This document shows, piece by piece, positions 35,872 through 43,901 of a stretch of 64,000 nucleotides of DNA. This stretch comes from Escarpia spicata (taxonomy: Eukaryota > Annelida > Polychaeta > Sabellida > Siboglinidae), in contig OZ023211.1 in assembly GCA_963995525.1 (NCBI GenBank), positions 62,257,641 through 62,321,640 of the forward strand. Direction: 5' to 3'. A program made the position numbers and the translations under genes. The notes under the pieces were generated by a model, which did no database searches, was not told where the DNA came from, and worked only from the letters and a program-made list of their open reading frames with translations. Every line of letters begins with the position of its first letter. The first letter of the stretch is position 1.

Positions 35872-36276
35872 ATGATGATGATCGACGAGGCGGCGGCGAG
35901 GGACGAGCAGCAGCCGAAGAAGAAGACTACCAAAGAGGACTCCGTCGACGCCGCTACTGGTTCAGAGAAGCCGACGAAGACTACCAACGAGGACTCCGTC
36001 GACGCCGTCGAGAACGCCGACGACTCCACCGTCCACGAACCCGATCCATGGCGGCTCTGCGGTAACGAATGCCCAAAGGCCGAAATCGTATTCCTCTGTC
36101 AGGTCATCGTCCTGTACTTCGTCATCGCCGTTAGTATATACAATCTGACGCGGGGGCAAGGCGACTCCAATCTGTGGACGGCGCTGTTGAGCAGCTGTCT
36201 CGGTTATCTGCTCCCGAGTCCGTCTATGAGCGGCGGCGGCGGTCGACGACGACGAGACGATGGCGGTATCGTCTGA
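35872..36276 (+). CDS. Polinton membrane protein
   Basis: 134 residues from the first of three consecutive ATGs. The N-terminal half is charged and low-complexity, with KTTxEDSVDA present twice. The C-terminal half starts NECPKAEIVFLCQVIVLYFV, a transmembrane helix, then LWTALLSSCLGYLLPSPS, a second hydrophobic segment. This CPK...LSSCLGYLLP pattern recurs in invertebrate Polinton proteins of unknown role. The frame is open upstream as far as 35482, but that part overlaps the integrase. Its end overlaps the minor capsid start (ATG 36260). Confidence 0.65.
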   Translation: MMMIDEAAARDEQQPKKKTTKEDSVDAATGSEKPTKTTNEDSVDAVENADDSTVHEPDPWRLCGNECPKAEIVFLCQVIVLYFVIAVSIYNLTRGQGDSNLWTALLSSCLGYLLPSPSMSGGGGRRRRDDGGIV

Positions 36277-37126
36277 CTTTTACCTGACGCTACCGAGCAA
36301 TGCGTCTATGAAGCGGCACCCAGAAAATACGTTGACGCACTACATCACGACGCTGCCGCGACGTTTCGACCTGCCTGGCGGAGAATGGGAATGCGGACTG
36401 GTGACGCTACAGTACCCGCACACGTGGTACAACGTGAGAGAGGCGGACGCCACCTTCTACCTGTCGGCGCCGCGAGGTGAGACGGGTCTTTTCACGACCA
36501 TGGACGGTATCGGAATATACCGGCAGGGTACGGTTACTCACGGTTTCTACAACAACGTTTACCTGCTGCTGCGCGAGCTCAACGAGGCGCTAATGAAATT
36601 GTGCACCGATAAGGTCAAGGCGCGTCTAGAGTACAGTGGCGTCTCTAACCGAATGACGCTGCGTATGTCGTCGGGTGTCGCCTTTACCCTACCCGATACG
36701 AGCCGTCTGAAGAGCGTGCTAGGTTTCCATAAGAACGTTATCGTGAGTCCCCCGACGATGGGCCCCGAGCCGGAAGTCGTTATCATCGAGACGAGCCCCG
36801 CCGCGTACACGTACGCGTACGAAGGTCGCAATACGGTGGATATGAAGGCGGGCATCGACACCCTGTACGTGTACACGGATCTCGTGGAATCGCGCGTCGT
36901 CGGCGACGTGTACGCGCCGCTCCTTCGAAACATCGCCGTCTTCGGTACGAACGGTAGCGTTATTTCGGAAACGTTCGACCGCGTCCAATACGTGAAGCTG
37001 CTGCGGCATCAATTCGGTACGATCGAGGTCGATATAAGAGACGATTGCGGTCAACCGATACCATTCGAGCGGGGGAAGCTAGTGGCGACGCTTCACATCA
37101 GACGCTGTAAATCGAGATTGTTTTAA
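36260..37126 (+). CDS. Minor capsid protein (penton-like, single jelly roll)
   Basis: 288 residues. Recognised by the characteristic opening FYLTLPSNAS, the ENTLTHYITTLPRRFDLPG and LQYPHTWYNV blocks, and the C-terminal YVYTDLVE, IDIRDDCGQPIPFE and KLVATLHIRR blocks typical of Polinton/adintovirus pentons. It would form the five-fold vertices of an icosahedral capsid. The frame is uninterrupted and overlaps the end of the upstream membrane protein gene. Confidence 0.88.
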   Translation: MAVSSDFYLTLPSNASMKRHPENTLTHYITTLPRRFDLPGGEWECGLVTLQYPHTWYNVREADATFYLSAPRGETGLFTTMDGIGIYRQGTVTHGFYNNVYLLLRELNEALMKLCTDKVKARLEYSGVSNRMTLRMSSGVAFTLPDTSRLKSVLGFHKNVIVSPPTMGPEPEVVIIETSPAAYTYAYEGRNTVDMKAGIDTLYVYTDLVESRVVGDVYAPLLRNIAVFGTNGSVISETFDRVQYVKLLRHQFGTIEVDIRDDCGQPIPFERGKLVATLHIRRCKSRLF

Positions 37127-37131
37127 CCGCC

Positions 37132-37539
37132 ACGTTGCCGAACCCGTACGAGGACTACTACGTTCGACAGGTCGGCGGTCAACTGCCAGTCTTCGTCGGC
37201 GGTCGGGGTCAACGAGGACACGGTCTGGGTAATATCTTCGGGAGCCTGTTTCGAAGCGTCATGCCGCTTTTTAAGAGAGGCGCCATGGCGTTGGGAAAAC
37301 GCCCGCTCAAAACCGGCGTGCACGTGGCGCGGGACGTCGTCGGCGGCGGCAATCTGAAAGCGTCGATAAAACGACGCGCGAAGGAGACCGGCGTCGATCT
37401 TCTCGACGGCCTATTGAAAGGGCCGGCGCCGAAGAGGCGGATGAAAAAAGTGCCGCCTATAAAGAAGCTGCGTCGAACGGCGACGACCGTCAGTAGACGG
37501 AAGAGAGGGCGTCGACCGGTCGATATATTCGACGCGTAA
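37132..37539 (+). CDS. Basic capsid-associated protein, no ATG
   Basis: About 134 residues beginning PNPYEDYYVRQVGGQLPVFV, a sequence type found directly before the major capsid gene in many invertebrate Polintons. A glycine-rich amphipathic N-terminal half (GHGLGNIFGSLFRSVMPLF) is followed by a lysine/arginine-rich tail ending DIFDA. The likely role is analogous to adenovirus core or membrane-lytic proteins, which is inference. Reading back from the conserved sequence, the codons are TTG and ACG, with no in-frame ATG before the preceding gene's stop. The ACG may be a mutated ATG or a non-ATG start. Confidence 0.65.
   Translation, partial: TLPNPYEDYYVRQVGGQLPVFVGGRGQRGHGLGNIFGSLFRSVMPLFKRGAMALGKRPLKTGVHVARDVVGGGNLKASIKRRAKETGVDLLDGLLKGPAPKRRMKKVPPIKKLRRTATTVSRRKRGRRPVDIFDA
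37458..37494 (+). promoter_or_regulatory. TATA-initiator module of the major capsid gene
   Basis: TATAAA at 37458-37463 and TCAGT at 37490-37494, 32 bases apart, inside the preceding coding sequence. They give a 5' leader of about 50 bases to ATG 37542. Confidence 0.55.
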
Positions 37540-37541
37540 CG

Positions 37542-38846
37542 ATGGCGTTCGTAAATACAGCGTGCGAGGGCGTGAAGGCCGAACTGGACCTGTTCACCGG
37601 ACCGATGACGCAGAAGAGCATCGAGAGCAGTCAGTGGACCGTCTACCAACCGCTGACGGCTCTCGACGCCGGCGGTCCTATCGAGTTCCTCATTCCGGGG
37701 TCGGGTAACGACTATACGGACCTGGCGAGCCTTCAAACGTACGTCCGCTTCAAAGTGGTTCAGGGGGACGGTACCGATCTGGCGGCCGGCACCAACGTGG
37801 CGCCGGTCAACAATTTCCTCCATTCGATGTTCAGTCAAATCGACGTGTCGCTGAACGGTACGCTCGTGACGCCATCGACCAATACGTACGCGTATCGGTC
37901 CTACATCGAGACCCTGCTGAGTTTCGGTAGCGACGCGAAACGATCACATCTCACGGGGTCGTTGTGGTACAAAGACAGCGCCGGACACATGAACGCGCGC
38001 GGGGACGACAACACCGGGTTCGTAGCGCGGCGCGATCTGACGGCGGGCAGCACCGAGGTGGAGATGATGGGACACCCGCACGTCGACGCGTTTACGCTAA
38101 ACCTCCTCCTACCGAGCGGCGTCGACACGAAAATACGCACGATCCAGTCGATGGACGCCTTCGCGCTCATGGGCGCGGCTGCCGCGCCGGGGTGGCGTAT
38201 CTTGATACGCTCGATTTGCCTGTTCGTCCGAAAAGTGAAGTTGAACCCGGAAGTCCAGCTGGGTCACATCAAAGCGTGGACTTTGGGAACGGCTAAGTTT
38301 CCGATGCGCCGCGTCGACTGCAAGTCGTTCTCGATAGCCGCGGGTACGCTATCGCACACGCACGAGAACCTGTACATGGGTGCGATTCCGAAACGCATAA
38401 TCCTGATGATGATCGATAACGCCGCCTACAACGGAGACTACACTAGAAATCCGTTCAACGCGCAGCACAACGACATAACCTTCCTCGCGCTCACCGTCGA
38501 CGGACGTCAGGTGCCGAGCAAGCCGCTGCAGCCGGACTTCCCGCACCACCGGTGCATACGAAGCTACATGAATCTCTTCGAGGCCACCGGAAAGGCGGGC
38601 GAGGACGAGGGGAACGACATATCGCGCTCGGACTTCGAAGCCGGCTACACCGTCTTCGCCTTCGACCTGACCCCCGACTGTTGCGACGGGGATCATTTCA
38701 ACGTCGTGCATCAGGGGAGCGTGGGCGCTGAAATGCAGTTCTCGACGCCGCTACCCCGACCGGTGAACGTCGTCGTGTACGCGGAATTCGAGACGGTGAT
38801 GGAGATCGATCGGACCCGGAACGTCCTGTACGACTGTACCTCGTAA
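37542..38846 (+). CDS. Major capsid protein (double jelly roll)
   Basis: 434 residues, uninterrupted. Blocks typical of the Polinton hexon-like protein are visible: LDLFTGPMTQKSIESSQW near the start, PIEFLIPGSGNDYTDL, NNFLHSMFSQIDVSLNG, YAYRSYIETLLSF, the mid-protein CLFVRKVKLNP, and FDLTPDCCDGDHFN then VVVYAEFE near the end. It would assemble as hexon-like trimers in an icosahedral capsid. The stop is two bases before the protease ATG. Its intact state contrasts with the broken polymerase. Confidence 0.92.
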   Translation: MAFVNTACEGVKAELDLFTGPMTQKSIESSQWTVYQPLTALDAGGPIEFLIPGSGNDYTDLASLQTYVRFKVVQGDGTDLAAGTNVAPVNNFLHSMFSQIDVSLNGTLVTPSTNTYAYRSYIETLLSFGSDAKRSHLTGSLWYKDSAGHMNARGDDNTGFVARRDLTAGSTEVEMMGHPHVDAFTLNLLLPSGVDTKIRTIQSMDAFALMGAAAAPGWRILIRSICLFVRKVKLNPEVQLGHIKAWTLGTAKFPMRRVDCKSFSIAAGTLSHTHENLYMGAIPKRIILMMIDNAAYNGDYTRNPFNAQHNDITFLALTVDGRQVPSKPLQPDFPHHRCIRSYMNLFEATGKAGEDEGNDISRSDFEAGYTVFAFDLTPDCCDGDHFNVVHQGSVGAEMQFSTPLPRPVNVVVYAEFETVMEIDRTRNVLYDCTS

Positions 38847-38848
38847 CC

Positions 38849-39307
38849 ATGGATACGTTCCAACTGCTGCGTCGCCTCGAACTCGACGCGTACGCTAAAC
38901 GCATCGTCGTCGGCGTCGTGCCTAAAGACGCGCTACTTACCACCGCCACCGCCGCCACTTACCCGATGGCCTTCGTGTGCAATACCGACGACAGCGGCGA
39001 ACCGGGGGAGCATTGGGTGGCCGTCTACGTCGATCGGCGAGGCGTCGGCGAGTACTTCGATTCGTACGGTCTGCCGCCGCTGCACGCCGACTTCCGCGCC
39101 TTCCTGCACCGACACTGCGGCGACGCGTGGACGTACAACGACAAGCGACTGCAGAGCGTCGTCTCTAATGTGTGCGGACAATATTGCGTCGCCTACCTAC
39201 TCCTCCGATGTCGCGGCATGCCGTTGACGACGTTCCAGAACCTATTCGGCACCAATCGGGTGGACAATGACTCTCTCGTATTCGATTGGCTAAAGCCATT
39301 GCATTAA
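38849..39307 (+). CDS. Adenain-like cysteine protease
   Basis: 152 residues. The catalytic pattern of the adenovirus-protease/Ulp1 fold is complete: H55 in EHWVAVYVD, D71 in EYFDSYGLPP, Q102 in LQSVVSN and a cysteine in the CGQYC block at about 109-113. It is expected to mature capsid proteins. It follows the major capsid gene almost without spacing and is the last gene of the rightward block. AATAAA at 39337-39342 is a suitable poly(A) signal. Confidence 0.88.
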   Translation: MDTFQLLRRLELDAYAKRIVVGVVPKDALLTTATAATYPMAFVCNTDDSGEPGEHWVAVYVDRRGVGEYFDSYGLPPLHADFRAFLHRHCGDAWTYNDKRLQSVVSNVCGQYCVAYLLLRCRGMPLTTFQNLFGTNRVDNDSLVFDWLKPLH

Positions 39308-39471
39308 CGCCTCGCTTTTACGTGTATAGTAGTAGTAATAAAAAAAACGATGATGAAATGTACGCAATTGTGTTTTTTTATTATCCTACCTACATACATA
39401 CATACATACATACATACAGAACCCTACCCCTAGGCGGCCCCCCACCCCTAGGGTAGGTTTAGTTATACGAG
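39308..39471. terminator. Convergent 3' ends and (ACAT)n tract
   Basis: Between the protease stop and the polymerase stop. A plus-strand AATAAA (39337-39342) and a minus-strand AATAAA (plus-strand TTTATT at 39377-39382) face each other, followed by a short ACAT run at about 39392-39418. No gene. Confidence 0.6.
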
Positions 39472-40464
39472 TTAGACGAGTATAGGCGCCGTGGTGACGC
39501 CGTCGTCGAGCACGCGGCGTTTAGCGTAGAAATAGCTCAACGCCGCGCGCTCTTGAACGTACGTCAACACGGACGAGTTTTTCACTTGGAAACCGCGGTT
39601 CCAACCGACGCCGCTGCGTCGGTCGCGCAGTACGGCGAGGAAGTCGTGCTCGTCGATATCGTTCTGACGTTTACTCAATCCCTTCGTGCTGCACTTCGCG
39701 CCGTTGTCGCCGCCGAAGCAGTAGTACGTCTTACTACACAGCGCCACGATTCCGTCGCCGCGCCACTCTTCTTTGAAGAGACCCGGCGTTCGACGATCGA
39801 ATAGAAGACGGCGCGCGCAGCAGTCCCCACCCTCCCACGTCAGTCCGGCGACGCGGCGCCGTACGTACGCGTCCACGTGCGCGTCGCAACATTCGGCCGG
39901 AAACCAGAGCGACCGATTCCGGAAGTAGTGTTCGCGCAGCGCTTCCGGTACGAGCGCGTCGATGTCGTGACCCGCGAGGGCTATGTACGCCGAGTCGGTG
40001 TCCATAGCGCAGTACTGGAATAGCGGGCGTGGAATGTAGGCGTCGACGAAGTCGTAATAAAATTCGAGCATTCGTAATTTCGCGTATTGATACACGAAAT
40101 AACCGATTTGAATCGGCAGGTCGTAGACGACGGTGCGCTTATTCAACGCCACCTCGTACAGCTCGTCGTCGACGACGACGTCGAGTTGCCGGAAGCGACG
40201 GTTGTGGACGAGTCGCGAGGCGCCTACCGATGTAGCGTACTTGATATCCCGGTGCCGATCGACGCGCGTAATCGTCTTCCCGTACGAACTGTTGCCGAGT
40301 AGTTTGAAGGTGTCGGCGATGATCGCTTTGTCGGGGTCGACATCGCCCTCGCGTCGCGCCGTCGACACCGTGTCGCCGAAACGGCGAAAGCAGGCGATCG
40401 GCGTGTACTCGATCACCTGGTAGATGCGCGCGACGACGCCTCCTCGATGATAGCATCCAACGCG
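39472..40464 (-). pseudogene. DNA polymerase B (protein-primed), C-terminal remnant
   Basis: About 330 residues of open frame. Motif B is KLLGNSSYGK and motif C is CAMDTDSAY, followed by thumb-like sequence. The frame can be read back through GGVVARIYQVIEYTP to a TAG at 40465-40467. Beyond that no polymerase sequence exists anywhere in the element. The 3'-5' exonuclease, terminal-protein (TPR) regions and motif A (DxxSLYP) are therefore missing; full Polinton polymerases are over 1,000 residues. The break coincides with a composition change and lies about 70 bases from an 18-bp palindrome, suggesting a recombination or deletion joint. Catalysis is not possible. Confidence 0.88.
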
Positions 40465-40535
40465 CTATCGACGCCGCCCGCGCATCCCTACAGCACAAAG
40501 CAGGCGCCTACAAACACACATTACACTTCCCACGG

Positions 40536-40553
40536 CGATCGTGCGCACGATCG
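40536..40553. other. Perfect 18-bp palindrome
   Basis: CGATCGTGCGCACGATCG lies just beyond the truncated end of the polymerase frame, in otherwise non-coding DNA. Confidence 0.8.
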
Positions 40554-40603
40554 TACTTCACACGTTCAGGCCGTCGTGCTCTCTACAACACACATTATTA
40601 TCA

Positions 40604-40774
40604 TTATTCCGCCTCTTTTTCAGCGGTAACACGAGCCAGCAGCGCAGCATCTTTCGTCTCACTATCCGTCACTGTACGATCGAGTAGTGTTTGTACGAAC
40701 AAGGCAACCTCCGCGTACCTTGCACGCATCCGTCCATTATTGGCTAACATTTCCAGCAGAACTCGGCGCACCTC
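40604..40774 (-). CDS. Candidate terminal exon B (56 codons)
   Basis: A minus-strand open block starting directly after a strong acceptor (TTTTGTCTACAG) and ending in TAA. It begins EVRRVLLEML and is helical and charged. No ATG makes it a stand-alone gene. It is in phase with the donor TTG/GTGAGT at 41437-41442 inside the RPA-like gene, so it may be an alternative last exon. It resembles exon A in position, acceptor context (AG then GAGG) and general pattern. Confidence 0.35.
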   Translation of the reverse strand, partial: EVRRVLLEMLANNGRMRARYAEVALFVQTLLDRTVTDSETKDAALLARVTAEKEAE

Positions 40775-40844
40775 CTGTAGACAAAACATAAAAATAAATG
40801 TCATGTTTTAAATAAGCTGAGCACCGTTCTATTATGTAGCTCGA

Positions 40845-40976
40845 CTAGTAGGCTCTCTTCGCTTCGTAAGCTGAACACCAGGCCATTACGTAATTTTCCA
40901 CTATCTCGTCTAGTAAGCGCGCAGCCTCGTCACTTGTCGGTTTACCAGTTAGCATCGCCGTCACCAGCGGGGCCTC
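40845..40976 (-). CDS. Candidate terminal exon A (43 codons)
   Basis: A minus-strand open block after acceptor CTTGTGTTATAG, starting EAPLVTAML and ending TAG. It has the same phase and similar design as exon B downstream. If used, it would replace the zinc/OB-fold part of the RPA-like protein. No independent evidence of transcription. Confidence 0.35.
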   Translation of the reverse strand, partial: EAPLVTAMLTGKPTSDEAARLLDEIVENYVMAWCSAYEAKRAY

Positions 40977-40995
40977 CTATAACACAAGAAACCCA

Positions 40996-41700
40996 TTAGT
41001 CGTCAACGTCTCTCTTCAGTGTGCGCACCGTATAAGACGCCTCGCCTTGCCAGGTAGTCTTACGAACACTGAGCTCCACTTTAGTACCGGCCAACTCAAG
41101 TACAGTATCGCGAAGTTCCTCCTCATTTAACTCCACCAAGTAATCAGCCCGGTACTCAACCAGCTTCGCCATTTGCGTGTCAAACAACGTCAGCCACATC
41201 TCATCTTCCTCGTCATCTCCATCTCGTATCATGACACGCAACGCAAAGTAATTTTTCACCATATCCGGTTCCCCGTGGGTTCGACATAACATCACGCCGT
41301 CTGTGTTTTGATACAGCTTGCGTCGGCAATGGGAACAGCCCCTGTACGTGCACTTATCCCGATAACTCACAGCCTCGATGAAGGCGGGGGTCTTAAGTTT
41401 ATATACACCGTTCTTAGCGCAGGCCAGCTCCCTTACACTCACCAATGTAGCCTGTGATGACGTTGCAGTGCTGCATTCTCTCTCAAGCGAAGCACGCCGA
41501 GTCGGCGGTGCCTCCAACGCCGCTTCGTCAGCCCCACGTTTACGCCCAATCGAGGACGCTAACACCAACAAGGGTCTCTTAGCAGACGGTGTGGTCGCTT
41601 CCGCAGGCGGTTGTTGTTGACTGCCACTCGCCTTACACGCTTGTTTACGTATTGCCTTCAGCTTTTTCAACGGTGTCGTCATCTCGTTATGATCGGCCAT
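40996..41700 (-). CDS. RPA70-C-like zinc-ribbon/OB-fold protein
   Basis: 234 residues from ATG 41700 (an upstream GTG-started extension reaches 41769). The N-terminal 90 residues are basic and low-complexity. The C-terminal part shows a zinc ribbon with ligands C122-x2-C125 and C139-x2-H142 (CSHC and CRTH). Then comes YFALRVMIRDG...WLTLFDTQMAKLV, the pattern of the C-terminal DNA-binding domain of replication protein A large subunit. It may bind single-stranded DNA during element replication. Such proteins are known from Helitrons; I am not aware of it as a standard Polinton gene. A TATATAAA box lies upstream on this strand (plus coordinates 41788-41795). A GTGAGT donor within the frame suggests splice variants. 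Confidence 0.55.
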   Translation of the reverse strand: MADHNEMTTPLKKLKAIRKQACKASGSQQQPPAEATTPSAKRPLLVLASSIGRKRGADEAALEAPPTRRASLERECSTATSSQATLVSVRELACAKNGVYKLKTPAFIEAVSYRDKCTYRGCSHCRRKLYQNTDGVMLCRTHGEPDMVKNYFALRVMIRDGDDEEDEMWLTLFDTQMAKLVEYRADYLVELNEEELRDTVLELAGTKVELSVRKTTWQGEASYTVRTLKRDVDD

Positions 41701-41787
41701 TCTCGCGGTGGAAGAACTTCTACGGCTGTTGCTGCTGAAATTAGTCAGACCACTTGGGTTATACCACATACAAAGTTTTCCACCGCT

Positions 41788-41795
41788 TTATATAA
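41788..41795 (-). promoter_or_regulatory. TATA box of RPA-like gene
   Basis: Reads TATATAAA on the minus strand, 88 bases before ATG 41700. Confidence 0.5.
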
Positions 41796-41805
41796 GCAAC
41801 ATACG

Positions 41806-42356
41806 GCGCATGCGTACTTAACACATACCACCCTAATCGACGGTTCTATTACAACGCATAACTGCCTAGTATCCGATGACTTTTATTTCCTGAAAAAAAA
41901 TTGGACGGTCATGTAGTGCGTTCGTTGACAAACGTTTATTTACAGCCAATTTTAATACAATAACCACACCACTTAATTCCCTACGCACCACCGATCCCAC
42001 ACAACGCTTAAATTCATACTTTTAACGCGTCGTTTACGCTTTGGAAAAAGCATTGTTCGCTCTTCACATTCCTTTCACGATAAGCTACCCCATTAGCATC
42101 ACAGCTGGTTTGCGTCACCATCCGGTTTCTAGTCATCGCCAAGAAAAAAATTACACGGCCACGTTAGTGCGTCTTTTGTCAAATGTGACTTTCACATCGA
42201 ATTTCTCTATTATTAACACTCCACAACATGCCTGATCCCTAACTAAGAGTACACAACGGTTCATTTTTTGCATTTAAACGTTCGTTTATTGCTGTTTTAA
42301 TCTCTTTACCTTCAATGTTTTACGTAAGTTTTGCGCATGCGCTCTTAACACATACC
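41806..42356. repeat. Duplicated motifs in divergent intergenic region
   Basis: GCGCATGCGT.CTTAACACATACC-type sequence occurs at 41806-41829 and again at 42333-42356. A longer diverged pair, both containing GAAAAAAA then ACGG then TAGTGCG, spans about 41894-42045 and 42137-42290. The region separates the RPA-like gene from the spliced gene and may be a duplicated shared promoter or the remains of lost genes. No coding sequence is supported here. Confidence 0.45.
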
Positions 42357-42399
42357 TAACTTCATACAACAACGCACCGGTCTTCGCTCATTCGTTATC

Positions 42400-43338
42400 A
42401 TGGCCGCCTCCCGAACAGTCGCTACGCGAAAAACTGCCGCTGCAAACGAACAGCGGTACGTTGTACTTCTTATTATTTACTTTTTTATATAAATTACTAT
42501 CTAATTCTTCATTTACATATCACTACAACTGTAAGTTTATTTCATTACTTTCAGTGGTTACTTTTTTTTCTCGATTACCCCGATTTATAATTTCTTTAAT
42601 TATTTCGTACAGCTGTCGGTTTTCAAAGTAGGTTTGTGCAAACTGCCTTTCATATATGACAGAAGCATATTTTCATTTCTGGTCACAGTGGTCTTATAGA
42701 TGTTTCAAATATTCATTATCTACTATATTGCAGACGTGCTACTTGCTTTTCTGGAGGATACACTGTTGGCGACTTTACTATTTCATAATTTATTTACTGA
42801 TATTTAGTACACGTTTTCATTCTTTATTTAATACATTTTTCCTATACGTAATTCATTTCACTTATTCACCAAATGCGTTATTCACAGAAACCACCTGCAA
42901 CGTCCCGTCATACTGCCAACACGAGCATACATGGATATGACTATCCCCCTCTGTCGCGTCACCGGCGTGGTACGACCGCCAACACCAGTCGATCTCCAGG
43001 AATCGCGGGAAGACGACTGGCCGGGGTTGACGGACGCCGAATGGATCAACCCTACTATACCCAACCCGGCCACAGTCGACCTGCCTTCCGTCGAGCCCGA
43101 CGGAATCATGTCGTCCTTTTCCGTACGCGGGGTGGACGGTTCCTGGTATACGCCTACACCTGCCGATGAATTATACGAAAGACGTGGTTTCAATGCGCCT
43201 TTAATACCAGTAGGTCGATCGACCTTATTGCAGCGTCAATTCGACGCGGACCGTATGCGAACAGCGCGACTACCGCGCTTGGGACAGTCTGAGAGCAGCC
43301 CGTCCAGTTCTCGACACCGTCATGATTTCTATGAATAA
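42400..43338 (+). CDS. Predicted two-exon gene, function unknown
   Basis: Exon 1 is 42400-42455 (ATG GCC GCC TCC...), ending CAGCG before donor GTACGT. Exon 2 starts at 42888 after TTATTCACAG. The phases match (CG plus A) and the frame continues to TAA 43336-43338, giving about 168 residues. The product is rich in proline, serine and arginine, with acidic stretches such as DWPGLTDAEWINPT. No domain is recognised. AATAAA overlaps the stop codon (43334-43339). Without splicing the exon 2 frame would start at ATG 42931. An intron in a Polinton gene is compatible with nuclear expression. Confidence 0.5.
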
Positions 43339-43883
43339 ACACAAATACCTTACACCGCATTCACTCGTTATCTATCGCCTATAAGTAGCCTGTCTTACCG
43401 TTGCTTACAGCTTTTAAATACTAAACTTATGCATGCTCCTCGTTTCGTTTTGCTAGTATTGTCTATATAAAAACATACCACCATTCCGCGTCCATTCGTC
43501 TATCCACCGCGTAAACATCCCGCTGCCTCAAAAACCCGACCGCTGATTATAGCTTTTAAACGCGTGCATAGGCTCCGTTTCCACAACGCCAACCAGCTTA
43601 ATTCAACGCCGTTACAAAACCGGCTAACAGAGTACTAGCCGTAGATCTATTTTTATCCGCCCGTATCTAGGCCGACCGGTCGTATATCAACTTTCACCGC
43701 TGCAGCGATATCTAGGGTACCGCGGCTAATCTCGCACACACTGGGTTTAGTGCCTTCGTAACCACGGTGGTTTTAGCTATAATAACCACGTTGGTTTCTG
43801 CTATATAGCCGTATCGTAACTAGGGACGCTGTTACTAGATTAATCGCTAGATGGCGTTATCACGTAACTAAGGACGCCATCAC
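43339..43883. other. Right subterminal non-coding region of Polinton
   Basis: No gene is seen. It contains TATAAAAAC near 43466, repeated ACCACG(T/G)TGGTTT motifs near 43760-43800, and CTATATAGCC before the inner CTCF-like motif. Confidence 0.5.
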
Positions 43884-43901
43884 TTAACCACTAGATGGCG
43901 C
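43844..43901 (+). promoter_or_regulatory. CTCF-like motifs at right end of Polinton
   Basis: TCGCTAGATGGCG (43844-43856) and CCACTAGATGGCGC (43888-43901). They mirror the pair at the left end, so the element carries four sites, with the left and right pairs in opposite orientation. Confidence 0.45.

Noticed and set aside
37209..37838. 209-codon minus-strand frame opposite the capsid block
   Set aside because: Antisense shadow of CpG-rich capsid genes, with no domain; similar antisense frames at 33367-34373 and 38349-38958 were left out.
40139..40498. Arginine-rich minus-strand frame extending beyond the polymerase remnant
   Set aside because: It is out of frame with the polymerase motifs and has the composition of a shadow frame; it does not restore the missing polymerase domains.
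42041..42235. 64-codon plus-strand frame between the RPA-like and spliced genes
   Set aside because: Lies within the duplicated intergenic motifs, has no domain, and its repeat partner is not open.
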